This document shows, piece after piece, positions 50,701-59,144 of a DNA stretch of 64,000 nucleotides. The translations under genes and the position numbers were made by a program. This DNA is from Henriciella aquimarina (GTDB lineage: Bacteria > Pseudomonadota > Alphaproteobacteria > Caulobacterales > Hyphomonadaceae), in assembly GCF_002088975.1 (NCBI RefSeq), contig NZ_NCST01000001.1:1-64000 (forward strand), written 5' to 3'. Numbering within the stretch: position 1 is the stretch's first letter; each line of letters opens with the position of its first letter. The notes beneath the pieces were generated by a model, which was not told the DNA's origin, did not search any database, and saw only the letters and a program-made list of their open reading frames with translations.

Positions 50701-51797
50701 GCACTCCGGAAGACATCTTTTCGAAGCTTGGCGGTGAGGTGGTCGACCCGCCCATCGTCATGCCGGCAAACCAGCCGCTGGAGCTTTCCGGCGAGGCAGT
50801 GCGTGCGCGCCTTTGCGTCTTCATGGGCGAGAATGGTGAGGAATGCGCGCTTCGCCCGGACCTCACCCTGCCGGTCGCCATGGCGCAGGCCGAGGCCGGC
50901 GTGTCGTCGGAAACCATCAAGCGCTATGCCGCCCGTGCCTTCCGCCTGCCGGCGGTGGCCGGTGATCCGATGGAGTTCACGCAGGTTGGCTTCGAGCGCT
51001 ATGGCGCGCCCTCGACGGCGGAGACCGATGCCGAAGCCTTCGCGCTGGTCTGCGAGGCCGCAGTCGCGGCTGGCGTGAGCGAGAGCGAGACCCGCATGGG
51101 CGACCTCGCCATCTTTCCGGCTTTCGTCGATGCGCTGAACCTTGCCCCCGGCCTTGCCGAAGCGCTGAAGCGCGCCTTCCGGCAGGTGGGCGGGGTGTCC
51201 GCGCTCCTGAAGGCGAAGCCCTCGCAGCCCGCCCATGGGCTGGCCGCCCGGCTGAAGGGCGCACGCCCGGAGGAGGCGCGGGCGATCGTCTCCGATATCT
51301 TCGCGCTCTCCGGCATCCAGCCGCAGGGTACGCGCACGCTCGATGAGATCGTGGAAGGCCTGCTCGCCCAGGCCGCCGATGCCGAACATGGCGGCGCGCC
51401 GGACCTTGCCCGCCAGACACTGGAAGCGGTGATGGCGGTCGATTGCGCGCCGGAACAGGCCGCCGATTCGCTCAACGCCATTGCGCGCCAGGCCGGGATC
51501 GATGGGGTCGACGGGGCGCTCGCTCGCCTCGATGAGCGGGTGACGAAGATGAAAACACTGGCCCCGGCCTTCCTGAAGGAAGCCCGGTTCGGCACGCCCT
51601 TCGGGCGGCGCTTCAACTATTATGATGGCTTCCTGTTCGAACTATTCCGGCCCGGTGAAACCGCCGGCCGCAAACCGTTCGGATCGGGCGGGCGCTATGA
51701 CACGCTGCTGTCGAAACTCTCCGACGGAGCCGTGGACGCCACCGCGATCGGCGGCGTCGTGCGCCCAGACCGTCTGGCACAAGGAGGGGCATCATGA
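50697..51797 (+). CDS. hisZ: ATP phosphoribosyltransferase regulatory subunit
   Basis: HisZ is a HisRS paralogue lacking aminoacylation and needed by HisG for histidine feedback. The 366-residue protein has the class II core without a complete motif 2: ALRPDLTLPVAMAQAEAG, DPMEFTQVGFERYGAPST, YYDGFLFELFRPGET and GSGGRYDTLLSKL. Four-base overlaps with hisS and hisG show coupled translation, matching stoichiometric assembly of HisG-HisZ. Presence of HisZ tells that this organism uses the HisZ-dependent HisG. Confidence 0.93.
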   Translation: MSTPEDIFSKLGGEVVDPPIVMPANQPLELSGEAVRARLCVFMGENGEECALRPDLTLPVAMAQAEAGVSSETIKRYAARAFRLPAVAGDPMEFTQVGFERYGAPSTAETDAEAFALVCEAAVAAGVSESETRMGDLAIFPAFVDALNLAPGLAEALKRAFRQVGGVSALLKAKPSQPAHGLAARLKGARPEEARAIVSDIFALSGIQPQGTRTLDEIVEGLLAQAADAEHGGAPDLARQTLEAVMAVDCAPEQAADSLNAIARQAGIDGVDGALARLDERVTKMKTLAPAFLKEARFGTPFGRRFNYYDGFLFELFRPGETAGRKPFGSGGRYDTLLSKLSDGAVDATAIGGVVRPDRLAQGGAS

Positions 51798-52738
51798 GCC
51801 GCCTGACCATCGCCATCCCGTCCAAGGGGCGGCTCAAGGACAATGCCGAGACCTGGTTCGCGAAAGCGGGCTTCACCCTGAAACAGGCCGGCGGCGAGCG
51901 CGGCTATACGGCGGTCCTGAAGGGCCTGCCTGAAGCCGAGGTGCTGCTGCTCTCGGCGCGCGAGATCGCGCAGGGGCTGATCGACGGTTCTTTCCATATC
52001 GGCGTGACGGGCGAGGACTTGCTCAACGATCTTTCGCCGAATCTCGCGCTCGATGCGTCCGTCATTCAGCGGCTCGGCTTCGGCGGGGCCGATGTGGTCG
52101 TCGCCGTCCCGGCCGCCTGGCTCGACGTGAACACGATGAGCGAGCTGGAGGCCGCCGGCGCCCAGTTCCGCCAGCGTCATGGCCGGCGCATGAAGGTGGC
52201 GACCAAATATCTGCGCTTGACGCGGAATTATTTCGCCCAGAAGTCGGTCGGCGAATACCGCCTGATCGAGAGCGCCGGGGCGACCGAAGCCGCGCCGAGC
52301 TCGGGGCAGGCGGAAGTTATCGTCGACATCACCTCCACCGGAGCGACGCTGAAGGCCAACGGTCTGAAGGTGCTCGATGACGGGGTGATTCTGAAAAGCC
52401 AGGCGGCACTCACCGGATCGCTGAAGGCGGCCTGGGACATGCAGGCGCTGGAGGCCCTTCAGAAGCTGCTCGCAGCCGTCGAGGCGGTCGATGCGGCCGG
52501 GGCGAGAAAAGTGCTCATGGCGGCCAAACCGATCCCGGATTCGCTTCTCGGGGGAAAAGGGATCGAGGTCATATCGGCAACATCTGTTCTCGCGCCTTCC
52601 TCAAGCGCGGGAGAATATGCCCGAAAAATCGCTGAATCGGGGGCAGGACCTGTCTCCATCACCAGTGCCGAGTTCATTTTTGACCAGGAAACGCCCAGCT
52701 TTGAGAATTTTGTTACCAATCTGAAATCGGGCGCTTGA
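51794..52738 (+). CDS. hisG: ATP phosphoribosyltransferase
   Basis: First step of histidine synthesis: ATP plus phosphoribosyl pyrophosphate to phosphoribosyl-ATP. The 314-residue protein has TIAIPSKGRLKDNAETWF at the start, then GVTGEDLL and the PRPP loop EVIVDITSTGATLKANGL. It lacks the C-terminal ACT-like regulatory domain of long HisG and depends on HisZ. It is longer than common short forms because of an extra C-terminal region (LLAAVEAVDAAGARKVLMA onward), which is usual in Alphaproteobacteria. A strong terminator follows at 52809. Confidence 0.93.
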   Translation: MSRLTIAIPSKGRLKDNAETWFAKAGFTLKQAGGERGYTAVLKGLPEAEVLLLSAREIAQGLIDGSFHIGVTGEDLLNDLSPNLALDASVIQRLGFGGADVVVAVPAAWLDVNTMSELEAAGAQFRQRHGRRMKVATKYLRLTRNYFAQKSVGEYRLIESAGATEAAPSSGQAEVIVDITSTGATLKANGLKVLDDGVILKSQAALTGSLKAAWDMQALEALQKLLAAVEAVDAAGARKVLMAAKPIPDSLLGGKGIEVISATSVLAPSSSAGEYARKIAESGAGPVSITSAEFIFDQETPSFENFVTNLKSGA

Positions 52739-52808
52739 CATTATGACGGAAAATTGGCGTTATCAGTCCTGCAAGTTTCTGGGAGGAAACGCTGCAAGAA
52801 CTCTTACA

Positions 52809-52838
52809 GGCGCGACCCGAGGGTCGCGCCAATTTTTT
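52809..52838 (+). terminator. Intrinsic terminator of the histidine operon
   Basis: GGCGCGACC/GGTCGCGCC stem with four-base loop followed by AATTTTTTAT, 71 bases after the hisG stop. Confidence 0.9.
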
Positions 52839-52972
52839 ATCCGGTTCTGGCGATTTCTCCTGCCACAGGCACCGGTCATGCTCTTCACATTTTGAGATGG
52901 GGAATGCGCCGACAGGCGCAAGAGACCGGGCCCGGTTTTTCGGGTAAGGCCGTGCGCCGACGGGTAAGAGCG

Positions 52973-53096
52973 AAAAACAAAGAAAAGGCCCCTTTCGGGG
53001 CCTGGTGTGGTGGAGTTTCTCTGAAGAGTGGGAACCCGATCAGTGGCTCAGGGTCAGGGCGTCAGGGGTGTCACCGACCGGGTTCCTTGTTGTTAT
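52973..53096 (-). ncRNA. Predicted small RNA between hisG and argD
   Basis: A minus-strand unit with promoter (53103-53131), a 5' hairpin and an intrinsic terminator. The hairpin is GGAACCCG (53086-53079) pairing with CGGGTTCC (53038-53031), extended by CGGTG/CACTG. Its 26-base apical loop is C-rich and carries three CCCTGA or CCTGA repeats. A single-stranded linker with CTCC follows. The terminator stem AGGCCCC/GGGGCCT (53003-52986) ends in TTTTCTTTGTTTTT. No coding frame fits. The C-rich loop and linker suit pairing with G-rich ribosome sites. Layout recalls GsrN-type regulators, but no homology is shown. Confidence 0.65.
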
Positions 53097-53102
53097 TGTT
53101 TT

Positions 53103-53131
53103 TCAATATAACTCTTATCGAATAACGTCAA
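53103..53131 (-). promoter_or_regulatory. Predicted sigma-70 promoter of the small RNA
   Basis: On the minus strand TTGACG (53131-53126), 17-bp spacer, TATTGA (53108-53103). Surroundings are AT-rich, unlike the rest of the window. Start expected near 53096. The stretch 53132-53386 up to argD shows only an imperfect repeat TTGCG/CGCAA and no gene. Confidence 0.6.
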
Positions 53132-53386
53132 GTCCATATCGAAAAACATTTATTAAACTTGCGTAAGCGATTGCATTCGCAACCAGTCACAGGGACATAG
53201 GGAGCCGGCGCCGGCCTTGCCAGTCGATATGTGTCATGTCGCCCATGCATAATTGCAGCAGAAACGATCAAAAGTGTGGCCCGATCCGACAAGCGCCTGC
53301 GCTCGGTCCGGGGCATCTGTGTTGACTTTGATTCTTCACCCCGCCATGCGGATGTCTTTACAACCCCTGACCACTTGGAGTCATGC

Positions 53387-54577
53387 ATGTCAGATCCACG
53401 CGCCCATATCATGCCCGTCTACGCCCCGCCGTCGGAAGCGTTCGTACGCGGTGAGGGGGTGCGCCTCTACACTGAAGAGGACAAGGCGTATCTCGATTTC
53501 ATCGCGGGCATCGCGGTGAGCTCGCTGGGCCACTCGCACCCGAAGCTCGTCTCTGCCCTTCAGGACCAGGCTGGAAAGCTCTGGCACCTGTCCAACATGT
53601 TCCGCGTCCCGGCCGGTGAGGAGCTGGCTGACAAGATCTGCGCGCGCACCTTTGCCGACCGGGTCTTCTTCACCAATTCCGGCACCGAGGCGGTCGAGTG
53701 CGCGCTCAAGGCGGCGCGCAAGTATCACTGGGCGAACGGCGATCCGGAGCGGATCGAGTTCGTGACCTTCACCGGCGCCTTCCATGGCCGTTCGCTCGGC
53801 GCGATCAATGCCGGCGGCAACCCGAAATACCTCGAAGGCTTCGGCCCGCCGATCGAAGGCTTCACCCAGATCGAATGGGGCGACAAGGAGGCCCTTGATG
53901 CGGCCGTCACCGACAAGACCGCGGCCGTCTTCATCGAGCCCGTCCAGGGCGAGGGCGGCGTGCGTGCCCTGCCGGAGGAAGAGCTGACCGCCCTGCGCAA
54001 GCTTTGCGACGAGCGCGGCGCGCTGCTCATCTATGATGAGATCCAGTGCGGCATGGGCCGGACCGGCAAGCTCTTCGCGCATGAATGGGTCGAGGGTGCC
54101 GAGCCGGACATCATGTGCCTGGCCAAGGGCATTGGCGGCGGCTTCCCGCTGGGCGCCTGCCTCGTTACCGAACAGATCGGCATCGTCATGCAGCCGGGCT
54201 CGCACGGCTCGACCTATGGCGGCAACCCGCTCGCCATGGCGGTCGGCAATGCCGTCTGGGACACGATTTCGGACGAGGCCTTCCTGGAAGAAGTCCGCCG
54301 TGTCAGCGGCACGCTCACCCAGGGCCTGAAGTCGCTCGCCGACAGCCATGCCGACAAGGTCGAAGGCGTCACGGGCAAGGGCCTGCTGACCGGCCTCAGG
54401 CTGAAGGCCGCGCCGAAGCCGGTGCAGAATGCCTGCCGCGACAAGGGCCTGCTCGTCGGCGTCGCCGGCAACAATGTCCTGCGTCTGGCCCCCCCGCTGA
54501 TCATCAATGACGATGATGTGCGTGAGGCCGTGCGCGTCATGGACGAAGCGCTCTCGGAATGGGAGATGGAGGCTTAA
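53387..54577 (+). CDS. argD: Acetylornithine aminotransferase
   Basis: PLP enzyme converting N-acetylglutamate semialdehyde to N-acetylornithine in arginine synthesis; may also serve lysine. The 396-residue protein has FTNSGTEAVECALKAARKYH, the FHGRSLGAINAGGNPKY region, IYDEIQCGMGRTG and PLP-lysine Lys247 in CLAKGIGGGFPLGA. The start at 53387 (CTTGGAG before it) gives MSDPRAHIMPVYAPP; in-frame codons upstream are noncoding. In many relatives argF follows; here an SRAP gene follows by 45 bp. Confidence 0.94.
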   Translation: MSDPRAHIMPVYAPPSEAFVRGEGVRLYTEEDKAYLDFIAGIAVSSLGHSHPKLVSALQDQAGKLWHLSNMFRVPAGEELADKICARTFADRVFFTNSGTEAVECALKAARKYHWANGDPERIEFVTFTGAFHGRSLGAINAGGNPKYLEGFGPPIEGFTQIEWGDKEALDAAVTDKTAAVFIEPVQGEGGVRALPEEELTALRKLCDERGALLIYDEIQCGMGRTGKLFAHEWVEGAEPDIMCLAKGIGGGFPLGACLVTEQIGIVMQPGSHGSTYGGNPLAMAVGNAVWDTISDEAFLEEVRRVSGTLTQGLKSLADSHADKVEGVTGKGLLTGLRLKAAPKPVQNACRDKGLLVGVAGNNVLRLAPPLIINDDDVREAVRVMDEALSEWEMEA

Positions 54578-54622
54578 ACAGCCTCTGGACTTTCCGGTGG
54601 CCGCGGGGTGAAGCTCGCGGCC

Positions 54623-55312
54623 ATGAGCGGGCGATTCTTCCGGCATGATGTGAGCTGGGCGGACTATCAGTCCGCCTTCTCCATCCTTCAGGCGCCGCCC
54701 GGCATCGCCCCGCCGGAAGCCGCCTACAATATTGCGCCCGGCCAGATCGTCCCGATTCTCAGGCACCTGCCGGACCGGCCGGGCCGTGCGCCCATCGGCG
54801 AGCTGGCGCCCGCCCTCTGGGGGCTCGTGCCCTCCTGGTGGAAGAAGCCGCTCAGCGAAAAGAATTTCGAGACCTTCAAGGCCCGCTGCGAAACAGTGGC
54901 CGAGAGCAACACCTTCCGCGGTGCCTTCCGCCACCACCGCTGCCTCGTCCCGGCGAGCGGCTTCTATGAATGGTCCGGGCCGAGGGGCAGGCGCCAGCCC
55001 TTTGCCGCCGGCCTGCGCAACCGGCGATGGTTCTGTTTTGCCGGGCTGTGGGACCGGGCGATGATCGACGGCTCCGAGATCGACACCTTCGCCATCCTCA
55101 CCACGCGCCCGAATGACGTCATGGCCGGTATCAGCACCCGCATGCCGGTCATCCTGCGCCCGGAAGACTATGCGCGCTGGCTGGACGTGGAAGAGCGCAG
55201 GGTCAGTGACCTGTTCGCGCCTTTCCCGGCCGCCGACATGCATGCCTGGCCAGTTGGCCCCGACGTCGGCAATGTCCGCAACCAGGGCCCTGAGCTTGCG
55301 CAGGAGGTGTGA
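54623..55312 (+). CDS. SRAP (YedK/HMCES) family protein with altered active site
   Basis: A 229-residue protein of the SRAP family, whose members cross-link to abasic sites in single-stranded DNA through Cys2. The scaffold is intact: EAAYNIAPGQIVPIL, LWGLVPSWWKKP, LVPASGFYEW with Glu116, and NVRNQGPEL. But the N-terminus is MSGRFF, so the nucleophile is Ser2; the NAR motif is KAR (Lys86), and the IHDRMP motif is ISTRMP (Ser171). Arg88, Glu90 and Glu116 are kept. It may be an inactive binder or use another chemistry. I chose ATG at 54623; GTG at 54608 is possible. It follows argD by 45 bp. Confidence 0.87.
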   Translation: MSGRFFRHDVSWADYQSAFSILQAPPGIAPPEAAYNIAPGQIVPILRHLPDRPGRAPIGELAPALWGLVPSWWKKPLSEKNFETFKARCETVAESNTFRGAFRHHRCLVPASGFYEWSGPRGRRQPFAAGLRNRRWFCFAGLWDRAMIDGSEIDTFAILTTRPNDVMAGISTRMPVILRPEDYARWLDVEERRVSDLFAPFPAADMHAWPVGPDVGNVRNQGPELAQEV

Positions 55313-55326
55313 GCGGGCTCATGTAA

Positions 55327-55354
55327 AAAGCCGGCACCCTTGGGCGCCGGCTTT
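55327..55354. terminator. Bidirectional terminator
   Basis: AAAGCCGGC/GCCGGCTTT stem with a ten-base loop, between the SRAP stop (55312) and the convergent acyl-CoA dehydrogenase stop (55378). Confidence 0.8.
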
Positions 55355-55377
55355 CCGTTTGTCCGATGCAGGGGCGG

Positions 55378-56655
55378 CTAGCCCTTCTTCTGCATGCCGA
55401 GGCGGCCGAGCTCGTTGCGGCCGACCACCATGTGGTGAACCTCGTCCGGGCCGTCGGCGAGACGCAGCGTGCGCTGGCTGGTGTACATGTCGGCCAGCGG
55501 CGTCCATTGCGACACGCCGGTGGCCCCATGGATCTGGATCGCGTCATCGATGATCTTGCAGACCCGCTCCGGCACCATGGCCTTCACCATGGAGATCCAG
55601 ACACGCGCCTCGCGGTTGCCGAGCACGTCCATCGCCTTCGCGGCTTTCAGCACCATCAGCTTGCAGGCCTCGATCTCGATACGGGCGCGCGAGATCTTCT
55701 CAAGGTTGCCGCCCAGCTTGGCGAGCGGCTGGCCAAAGGCATCGCGTGAGGCGCCGCGCTGGACCATCAGGTCGAGGGCTTTCTCGGCCGCGCCGATGGA
55801 GCGCATGCAGTGGTGGATGCGGCCAGGGCCGAGACGCAGCTGCGAGATCTCGAAGCCGCGGCCGACGCCGAGCAGGATGTTTTCCTCGGGCACGCGCACA
55901 TTATTGAAGCGGATATGCATGTGGCCGTGTGGGGCGTCGTCCTTGCCGAAGACTTCCATGCCTTCGAGGACTTCCACGCCGGGCGTATCCATCGGCACCA
56001 GGATCTGGCTTTGCTGCTGGTGGGACGGCCCGTCCGGATCGGTCTGCACCATGGTGATCATGACCTTGCAGCGCGGATCGCCGGCCCCCGAGATGTAGAA
56101 CTTCTCGCCATTGATCACCCATTCACCCTTCTCGAGCCGGGCGACGGTGCGCACATTGCGCGCGTCAGAGCAGGCGGTTCCCGGCTCGGTCATGGCGAAG
56201 GCCGAGCGGATCTCGCCATTCAGGAGCGGCTCCAGCCATTGCTTCTTCTGGGCTTCGGTGCCGACGCGTTCGAGCACTTCCATATTGCCGGTGTCGGGGG
56301 CCGAGCAGTTCATGCACTCCGAGGCCAGCCGGTTCTTGCCGAGTTCGGCGGCGATATAGGCATAGTCGAGATTGGGCAGACCCTCGCCGGTTTCGGCATT
56401 CGGCAGGAAGAAGTTCCAGAGGCCCTGGTCTTTCGCCTTCTTCTTCACCCCGTCGAGCAGTTCGAGCTGGCCGGGCGCATAGGACCAGCGGTCGGCGCGG
56501 CCTTCGCCCAGCTCGTGGAATTTCTCGGTGATCGGGTCGATCTCTTCCTTGATGAACTTTCTCACGTGCTCATAGAGCGGCACGGACTTTTCCGACATGC
56601 GCAGATCGTTGAGATCGTCGCGCACATTCAATTGGTCGAGGCTTCCGGTATCCAT
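55378..56655 (-). CDS. Acyl-CoA dehydrogenase (ACAD10/11-like)
   Basis: FAD-dependent dehydrogenase, 425 residues, oxidising acyl-CoA to enoyl-CoA. Motifs: SAFAMTEPGTACSDARNVRT for FAD binding, VINGEKFYISGAGDPRCKV, RIHHCMRSIGAAEKAL and IHGATGVSQWTPLADMYTSQRTLRLADGPDEVH at the C-terminus, as in the ACAD10/11 group with long- or branched-chain substrates. It is divergent from a marR gene 135 bp away that shares a palindromic operator, so it is likely MarR-controlled. Confidence 0.92.
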   Translation of the reverse strand: MDTGSLDQLNVRDDLNDLRMSEKSVPLYEHVRKFIKEEIDPITEKFHELGEGRADRWSYAPGQLELLDGVKKKAKDQGLWNFFLPNAETGEGLPNLDYAYIAAELGKNRLASECMNCSAPDTGNMEVLERVGTEAQKKQWLEPLLNGEIRSAFAMTEPGTACSDARNVRTVARLEKGEWVINGEKFYISGAGDPRCKVMITMVQTDPDGPSHQQQSQILVPMDTPGVEVLEGMEVFGKDDAPHGHMHIRFNNVRVPEENILLGVGRGFEISQLRLGPGRIHHCMRSIGAAEKALDLMVQRGASRDAFGQPLAKLGGNLEKISRARIEIEACKLMVLKAAKAMDVLGNREARVWISMVKAMVPERVCKIIDDAIQIHGATGVSQWTPLADMYTSQRTLRLADGPDEVHHMVVGRNELGRLGMQKKG

Positions 56656-56741
56656 GGTTTTCTTCTCCTCCCAGAGGAACTAGCGTGGGGATCTTCGGGC
56701 TGGGGCCGGCAATTGCCTGTCCGGCCGCAGCACATTATTGT

Positions 56742-56753
56742 TTCACTAGTGAA
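56742..56753. promoter_or_regulatory. Palindromic operator between acyl-CoA dehydrogenase and marR
   Basis: Perfect 12-bp palindrome TTCACTAGTGAA in the 134-bp divergent region, 86 bases from the dehydrogenase start and 36 from the marR start. MarR proteins bind sites of this size and usually sit next to the gene they control. Confidence 0.6.
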
Positions 56754-56789
56754 GAATATCCGTCCGACAGGCACAAGGCAAGGCAGGGC

Positions 56790-57248
56790 ATGGTTGCAAC
56801 CTCGAAAAATCCGCGACTCTATTCGCGACTCCAGATCGCGGCCCAGCAACTGCGCAAGGTCACTGACCGCCAGTTGGTCGAGGCGGCCGGGATCACGGCG
56901 CCGCAATATGGCGTGCTGGTGCGGGTGGCCGCGGCCGAGGAGCTCAACCAGACGAGCCTGGCGCGTGAGCTGCGCCTGAACGACTCTGCCATCACGGCCA
57001 TGGTGAAGCGGCTGATCGGGCTTGGCATGCTGAAGAAGGCCCGCAGCAAGGCCGACAGCCGCGCCTGGGTGCTGACCCTGACGGCGGAAGGCGAACGTGC
57101 GATGGAGCGGGTGCACGGCACCGTCCTGTCGATCAACGAGAAGATCGATGCCGAATTCGGGCCCGGCAAGCTCGACGATTTCGTCGACAAGCTGAACCGC
57201 CTGATTGCCCTCTGCGACGAGGAACAGGCCGCAGACGCCGAGGCCTGA
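56790..57248 (+). CDS. MarR family transcriptional regulator
   Basis: A 152-residue winged-helix regulator. Core: RLQIAAQQLRKVTDRQLVEAAGITAPQYGVLV, LARELRLNDSAITAMVKRLI (recognition helix) and the wing KKARSKADSRAWVLTLTAEGERAM. Likely a repressor released by an acyl-CoA or related lipid, given the divergent dehydrogenase; this is inference. The start at 56790 gives a normal N-terminus; in-frame codons before it cover the operator and are untranslated. Confidence 0.9.
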   Translation: MVATSKNPRLYSRLQIAAQQLRKVTDRQLVEAAGITAPQYGVLVRVAAAEELNQTSLARELRLNDSAITAMVKRLIGLGMLKKARSKADSRAWVLTLTAEGERAMERVHGTVLSINEKIDAEFGPGKLDDFVDKLNRLIALCDEEQAADAEA

Positions 57249-57260
57249 CGGGCCGGAGGG

Positions 57261-57752
57261 CTAGAAGACCTTCAGGGTAAAGGCCGTCTGGACCAGACCG
57301 AACGCGGCCAGAAGAACGGACATGACAGTCCAGAACGTCATGTCGACATGCACGGCGAAAGTCGCCCGCTTGTTGATCTTTGCGGCATCGTCGGCGCTTA
57401 GGTCGAGCGTTTCCGGCGCGTTGCGGACCTGGTCGAGGAAGGTTTCCCAGCCCTTGATCTCTGCCTCTTTCAGGAAGTGGGCCTCGATGCCCTTGATGTA
57501 ATGGGCATGGACAAACACCATGCTCGACAGGCGGGCCGTGATGGTCAGAAACAGCAGCGAGATCACGAGCGGGAACCATGCGCCCATGATCTGGTGGACG
57601 GGGTCTTCCGGCCCGGCGCTGCCGAAATACCAGGCCGCGTAGAAGCCGACACCAACAACGAAGATCTGCTGCAGGCGGCGAATGTCGCCGAAAATGTCGT
57701 AGATATTTCCGCGCAGGATGGCGTGCTCCTGCCTCAGGAAGTCGTCCTTCAT
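57261..57752 (-). CDS. Unknown three-helix membrane protein
   Basis: A 163-residue protein with a cytoplasmic amphipathic N-terminus (DFLRQEHAILRGNIYDIFGDIRRLQ) and helices IFVVGVGFYAAWYF, FPLVISLLFLTITARLSSM and TFWTVMSVLLAAFGLVQTAF. A helical cytoplasmic part (KGIEAHFLKEAEIKGWETFL) lies between helices 2 and 3. Not recognised. It is convergent with marR and separated by 12 bp. The start could also be 57767. Confidence 0.65.
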   Translation of the reverse strand: MKDDFLRQEHAILRGNIYDIFGDIRRLQQIFVVGVGFYAAWYFGSAGPEDPVHQIMGAWFPLVISLLFLTITARLSSMVFVHAHYIKGIEAHFLKEAEIKGWETFLDQVRNAPETLDLSADDAAKINKRATFAVHVDMTFWTVMSVLLAAFGLVQTAFTLKVF

Positions 57753-57823
57753 CCGGTCTGTCCCCATCTGCCCGTGCGCAAGCTTAGGACAGTCTGTCAC
57801 GCCCGCCAAGCTGGCGGGCCGGA

Positions 57824-58735
57824 CTAGTCGCCGGTGTGTTCCTTCGCGCGCACTTCGCGTGAGAGCACACCATTCGTCTCGGCCCCGACGCAGATCGCGA
57901 CCGCCGAGAGCCAGAGCCACATGAGCAGGGCGACTGCCGCGCCCAGCGAGCCGAAGGTCTGGTTATAGTCGGCGAAGTTGCCGAGATAGAAGGAAAAGCC
58001 GACAGAGGCGGCCAGCCAGATCGTCCCGGCGACCAGCGTGCCCGGCAGCACGGGCCGCCGCCGCGCCTGCGCATAAGCCACCCCGTGCGGACGGGCGATG
58101 CGGTAGAAAACATAGATGCCGCCGAGGAACAGGCTCAGCAGGCCGATCCAGCGGAGGATGCGCAGGAGGGCGTCGATAAAGGCGCCGAGCTGCAGGGCCT
58201 CGATGATCGGCGGCACCGCCCCGATGGCGGCGAGCGACAGCAGCGCGAAGATGATGCCCCCGGCGGTAAAGCCGAGCGCGATGAGGTTCTGCTGGATGAA
58301 GCCGCGCTTGTCGTGGCGGTCATAGGTGACGGCGACGGCGATGAGCAGCGCATTGGCCGCGCGCGAGGCCGACCACAGCGCCAGTAGCAGCGAGAACAGC
58401 GCGCCCCAGGAAAGGCCGGCCGTCTGGCTGTCGGCGATGCGCACCATCTGGTCGGAGATCAGCCTGTAGGCCGAATCCGGCACGACTGAATTCAGGAGGC
58501 CGAGATAGGTGCGCAGCTCGGTCTCGGTGGTGAAGACGCCCCAGACCATCAGCGCGCAGGCAATCGCCGGGAAGATGGAGAGAAAGGCGTAGAAGGCGAC
58601 GCCGCCCGCGACCAGCGCGACATCGTCCTCGCCGGCCTTGCCGGCGATGCGCATCGTGGTTCGCATGACGGGCGCACCGACGTGTCGCCAGGCAGGGGTA
58701 TTGCGGAGTGTTGCGATCGGGCCGGGCCATTCCAT
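57824..58735 (-). CDS. YihY/BrkB family membrane protein
   Basis: A 303-residue inner-membrane protein with six or so helices, of the YihY/BrkB family (formerly RNase BN annotation). Motifs: VALVAGGVAFYAFLSIFPAI, SASRAANALLIAVAVTYD, VAYAQARRRPVLPGTLVAGTIWLAAS and the last helix LGAAVALLMWLWLSAVAICVGAE. Family function uncertain (proposed transporter). Divergent from the LapA-domain gene. Confidence 0.9.
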   Translation of the reverse strand: MEWPGPIATLRNTPAWRHVGAPVMRTTMRIAGKAGEDDVALVAGGVAFYAFLSIFPAIACALMVWGVFTTETELRTYLGLLNSVVPDSAYRLISDQMVRIADSQTAGLSWGALFSLLLALWSASRAANALLIAVAVTYDRHDKRGFIQQNLIALGFTAGGIIFALLSLAAIGAVPPIIEALQLGAFIDALLRILRWIGLLSLFLGGIYVFYRIARPHGVAYAQARRRPVLPGTLVAGTIWLAASVGFSFYLGNFADYNQTFGSLGAAVALLMWLWLSAVAICVGAETNGVLSREVRAKEHTGD

Positions 58736-58848
58736 GGCAGCTAAACGGACGAGCCGTCAGCGATGTTCCGGCGGCCGGGCCCTTGACCTCGCCAGCCGGA
58801 AGACCAGCATGGAGACAAGACCAAACAGACTTCGGAGAGGCCGGACCC

Positions 58849-59040
58849 ATGAGAGACGTCAAACACTGGCTTGCGCTTGTTCTTATCGCCATTTTCATCA
58901 TCTTCGCGATCCAGAACATGGCCCAGATACACGTCAACTTTCTCGGCTTCGAGTTCGCGACAAGCCGGATCGTTCTGATGGTGATCTGCGTCCTGATCGG
59001 CTTCGGCATCGGCAAGATGGTTCGCTTCCGGCGCCACTGA
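58849..59040 (+). CDS. LapA-domain (DUF1049) small membrane protein
   Basis: A 63-residue protein: helix LALVLIAIFIIFAIQNMAQ, the family motif QNMAQIHVNFLGFEFATSRI, then helix VLMVICVLIGFGIGKMVRF. LapA/YciS proteins help regulate lipopolysaccharide assembly with LapB; lapB is not in the window. CGGAGAGG precedes the ATG. Probably monocistronic, 104 bp before the S41 gene. Confidence 0.85.
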   Translation: MRDVKHWLALVLIAIFIIFAIQNMAQIHVNFLGFEFATSRIVLMVICVLIGFGIGKMVRFRRH

Positions 59041-59144
59041 GCGCAGGCTGCGCCGGCCATTGGACTTCGCCCGGGGGCGGGCGCATAGTCCGGGCCAAGG
59101 GGAGGGCGCTGCCGGCTTTGAGGGAGGTCAGGCTGCCACGTCTT

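Noticed and set aside
53031-53100. Plus-strand terminator instead of a minus-strand sRNA
   Set aside because: The plus strand also shows a hairpin followed by T-rich sequence, but its loop is 40 bases and no plus-strand gene ends there; promoter and second terminator favour the minus strand.
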